Shown: positions 62,069-64,000 of the stretch, in pieces
How positions within the stretch are numbered: the first letter of the stretch is position 1
Layout: the number at the start of each line of letters is the position of its first letter
Origin: Tetrahymena elliotti 4EA
Taxonomy: Eukaryota; Ciliophora; Oligohymenophorea; Hymenostomatida; Tetrahymenidae
Assembly (NCBI GenBank): GCA_000231825.2
Contig: JH720351.1
Coordinates: 434,001 to 498,000 of the forward strand
Direction of reading: 5' to 3'
DNA: 64,000 nucleotides
Notes under the pieces: generated by a model
What the model was told of the DNA's origin: nothing
What the model saw: the letters and a program-made list of their open reading frames with translations, nothing else
The model's database searches: none
Translations under genes and position numbers: made by a program

Positions 62069-64000
62069 ATGTTTCGTTTATTTTCGCTAAAATATATAAA
62101 TAGATTAGCTAATAAATATCAGCCTATACAATGCATAAGAGGAGTTAATCCTTCTTTTCTTAGTAAAGAGTTTACTTAAGCTTCTTTTATGGCTAAAATG
62201 TAGACCAATTATCCTTTTCATTGTTTTAAATCGTTCTATACATTTTCTTCAGCAAAGCCTTAACCTCCCAAAGATAATTAACAAATATAGTAATAACAGT
62301 AGTAGAAATCTACTTAGTAATAGCAAGCCACAACTTAAGCAGGATAATCTCTTAAGGAAGAGGACCAAAAAGCGAAGGAACTCGAATTGATATTTTCAAA
62401 AGTATATAAAATGAATTAAATATGTTTTTAAATGATATATAAAAAATAGATTTTAAATAAGTCTTTATTTATTTATTATTTTAATCTAGCTTTATATTTA
62501 AATTTTTACAATCTTAAAAATTGCTTTTTACAAACTGAAAATATTTTATAGTAAAAGAAATAAAAACAGGAGGAAAAGTTTGATCCTGAATAGAGATTAG
62601 CCGAATTTGAAAAAAAAGTTAAAAATACTAATTTGAATGTTATTAAGAGAGAGCTATTTAATGATTCAATGCAATTACCAATTAAGTTTTTAGCATATCA
62701 TTTTGCAGGTCATGCGTAAAAAATATTGTTTTTAATATCAGCAGTCTTTCATAATGCTTTTATTAGATATGAAGCTTAATATTATTATAGTAAAATGTCA
62801 TTTTTAATTTTATTTTTTAATGTATAAGTTCTGTTGGTACTTTCCTTGCTGAATTGTGCCGTTCTGCTATTGATGCAGTAAATCATTTAGTACTTTACTT
62901 TGCAAACTATATTGATGTTACACCAAGCAAGCGTTATCCTTAAGGTAAATGATTAGTTCTAAATCAATAAAATATACAAAAAAAAGAAAAAATGAATTAA
63001 TTTAATATTTCATGAATGAAAGAAAGATTTAGAAATTATTAGAAAAAATAGTAACTTAGTAGAAGTCTAAAATAAATTAATTTAATATAAAAAAATTAGG
63101 TTTAGAAAATATCAAGTAGTTAATTGTTTTGATACCTTCATCTCTTTTTGTTTCATTTGGATGTTACACAATTTACTCAGCATTTACTGAATATTTAGCA
63201 GCAGGTCCTGCTGTTGCAGCCTAAAGTGATAATATCTACTCAATTTTAGTAAAATATCATGTTTATTTAATACGTATGTAGCATAACAAAATATTAAAAT
63301 AATAAGCTCTATATTGCAAGTTTTGCTATTGAAATATCAGTTATTGCTTACAACATTAGAGATTCATTAAAAATGTAGAATATAAATACAACATCGACAC
63401 CTGAATAAAAATTATCTTTATTTCAAATTATGAAGACTTTAGTAGCAAAAAAAGACCCTCTTCTTTAAGCTATTCTATATGAAAATATGATCACTCTTAT
63501 GAGTATGAGTGTTCCTCTTATGGTAGGAAGTAAATCAACAACATTTTTAATATTTCAAACTATCCATTTAAATAATATTTTGAATAAAGTTAGTAATATG
63601 ATTATCCCATCAAATCTCCCTGAATTTATTGGATAAATAGTTATTGGTTCCATTTAATTGTAAGAAAAATTTAGCTTTGAATTGAAAGTATCTTACTTTT
63701 TTTTTTTTAGAGTATTAGGTTAGCGTTTATTCAAAGAAGTTGCATCTACAATTTTAGGTAAAAGTGTTGATGAAGAGACTATGAATGATATCCATAATGA
63801 AATTTTAAAGAACCCTTATGTGAAGAGTGTTAGAGATGAAAAAGGTATTATGTCTGGATCAGTTAGATTTAAATATTATGCTATTGTTGAATATGATTTT
63901 GAAGTAATTTTTTATAAAATTTGAATTTGAATAAAGAGTAATAATATAAAAGTAACTTAATGAAGACGCAATGGAAGATTACAGATAAATGAGTGATTAT
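62069..64000 (+). CDS. SLC30A9/ZnT9-like cation transporter, mitochondrial, 3' end beyond the window
   Basis: Exons: 62069-62401, 62552-62715, 62829-62944, 63100-63248, 63307-63529, 63590-63659, 63711-63903 and 63953 to the edge, all phase-consistent. The N terminus MFRLFSLKYINRLANKYQPI is a basic amphipathic mitochondrial presequence, followed by a Gln-rich linker. The CDF core reads FLAYHFAGHASVGTFLAELC, RSAIDAVNHLVLYFANYIDV, RYPQGLENIKQLIVLIPSSL, FVSFGCYTIYSAF, AILYENMITLMSMSVPLMVG, NLPEFIGQIVIGSIQLVLGQ, then the ZnT9-type cytosolic tail ILGKSVDEETMNDI and VKSVRDEKGIMSGSVRFKYY. The histidines and aspartates of classical ZnT metal sites are partly replaced (AIDAVNH in place of the usual HxxxD pair), as in the divergent ZnT9 branch, which exports zinc from mitochondria. 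The final residues and stop lie past base 64000. Confidence 0.87.

Noticed and set aside
1..64000. CRISPR arrays, telomeric GGGGTT repeats, chromosome breakage sequence, transposases
   Set aside because: Looked for on both strands while reading and not seen; repeats present are only short microsatellites.

Overview
The window reads as ciliate nuclear DNA, most likely Tetrahymena or a close oligohymenophorean. It is very AT-rich. Conserved proteins read correctly only when TAA and TAG mean glutamine and TGA alone is stop, and short AT-rich introns run from GTAA-type donors to TAG/AAG acceptors. Read with the standard code almost nothing is coding; read with the ciliate code the window holds 20 good genes. 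Exon boundaries below were worked out by hand from reading frame, splice dinucleotides and remembered family motifs. All functional names rest on motif recognition, not on a database search.

Layout. 1-3580 (-) is a Cache-HAMP-TPR membrane receptor running off the left edge, followed by a LITAF zinc-ribbon protein (-), an acidic coiled-coil protein (+) and an intronless PAS-like protein (-) with long skewed flanks. From about 13.9 to 20.5 kb is a very AT-rich gene desert. Then come a VAP/MSP-domain protein (+), a mitochondrial YciI-like protein (-), the splicing factor CWC25 (-), mitochondrial ribosomal protein bL19 (+), the GATOR1 subunit NPRL2 (+) and the TFIID subunit TAF2 (+).

38.4-52.6 kb is one long run of minus-strand genes: three tandem TPR paralogues with an intronless glycine-zipper membrane protein of bacterial type lodged between the first two, then a cytochrome P450, the selenocysteine-specific elongation factor EFSec and a Gln-rich coiled-coil protein. 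54.0-64.0 kb is plus strand: a giant TBC-domain RabGAP, an OsmC-like peroxidase and an SLC30A9/ZnT9-like transporter running off the right edge.

The genes do not form an operon-like pathway; it is mostly a housekeeping mix (splicing, TFIID, mitoribosome, nutrient signalling, membrane contact, selenoprotein synthesis) with an accessory-looking block at 38.4-45.1 kb. No tRNA, rRNA, CRISPR array, transposase, telomeric repeat or chromosome-breakage motif was recognised.
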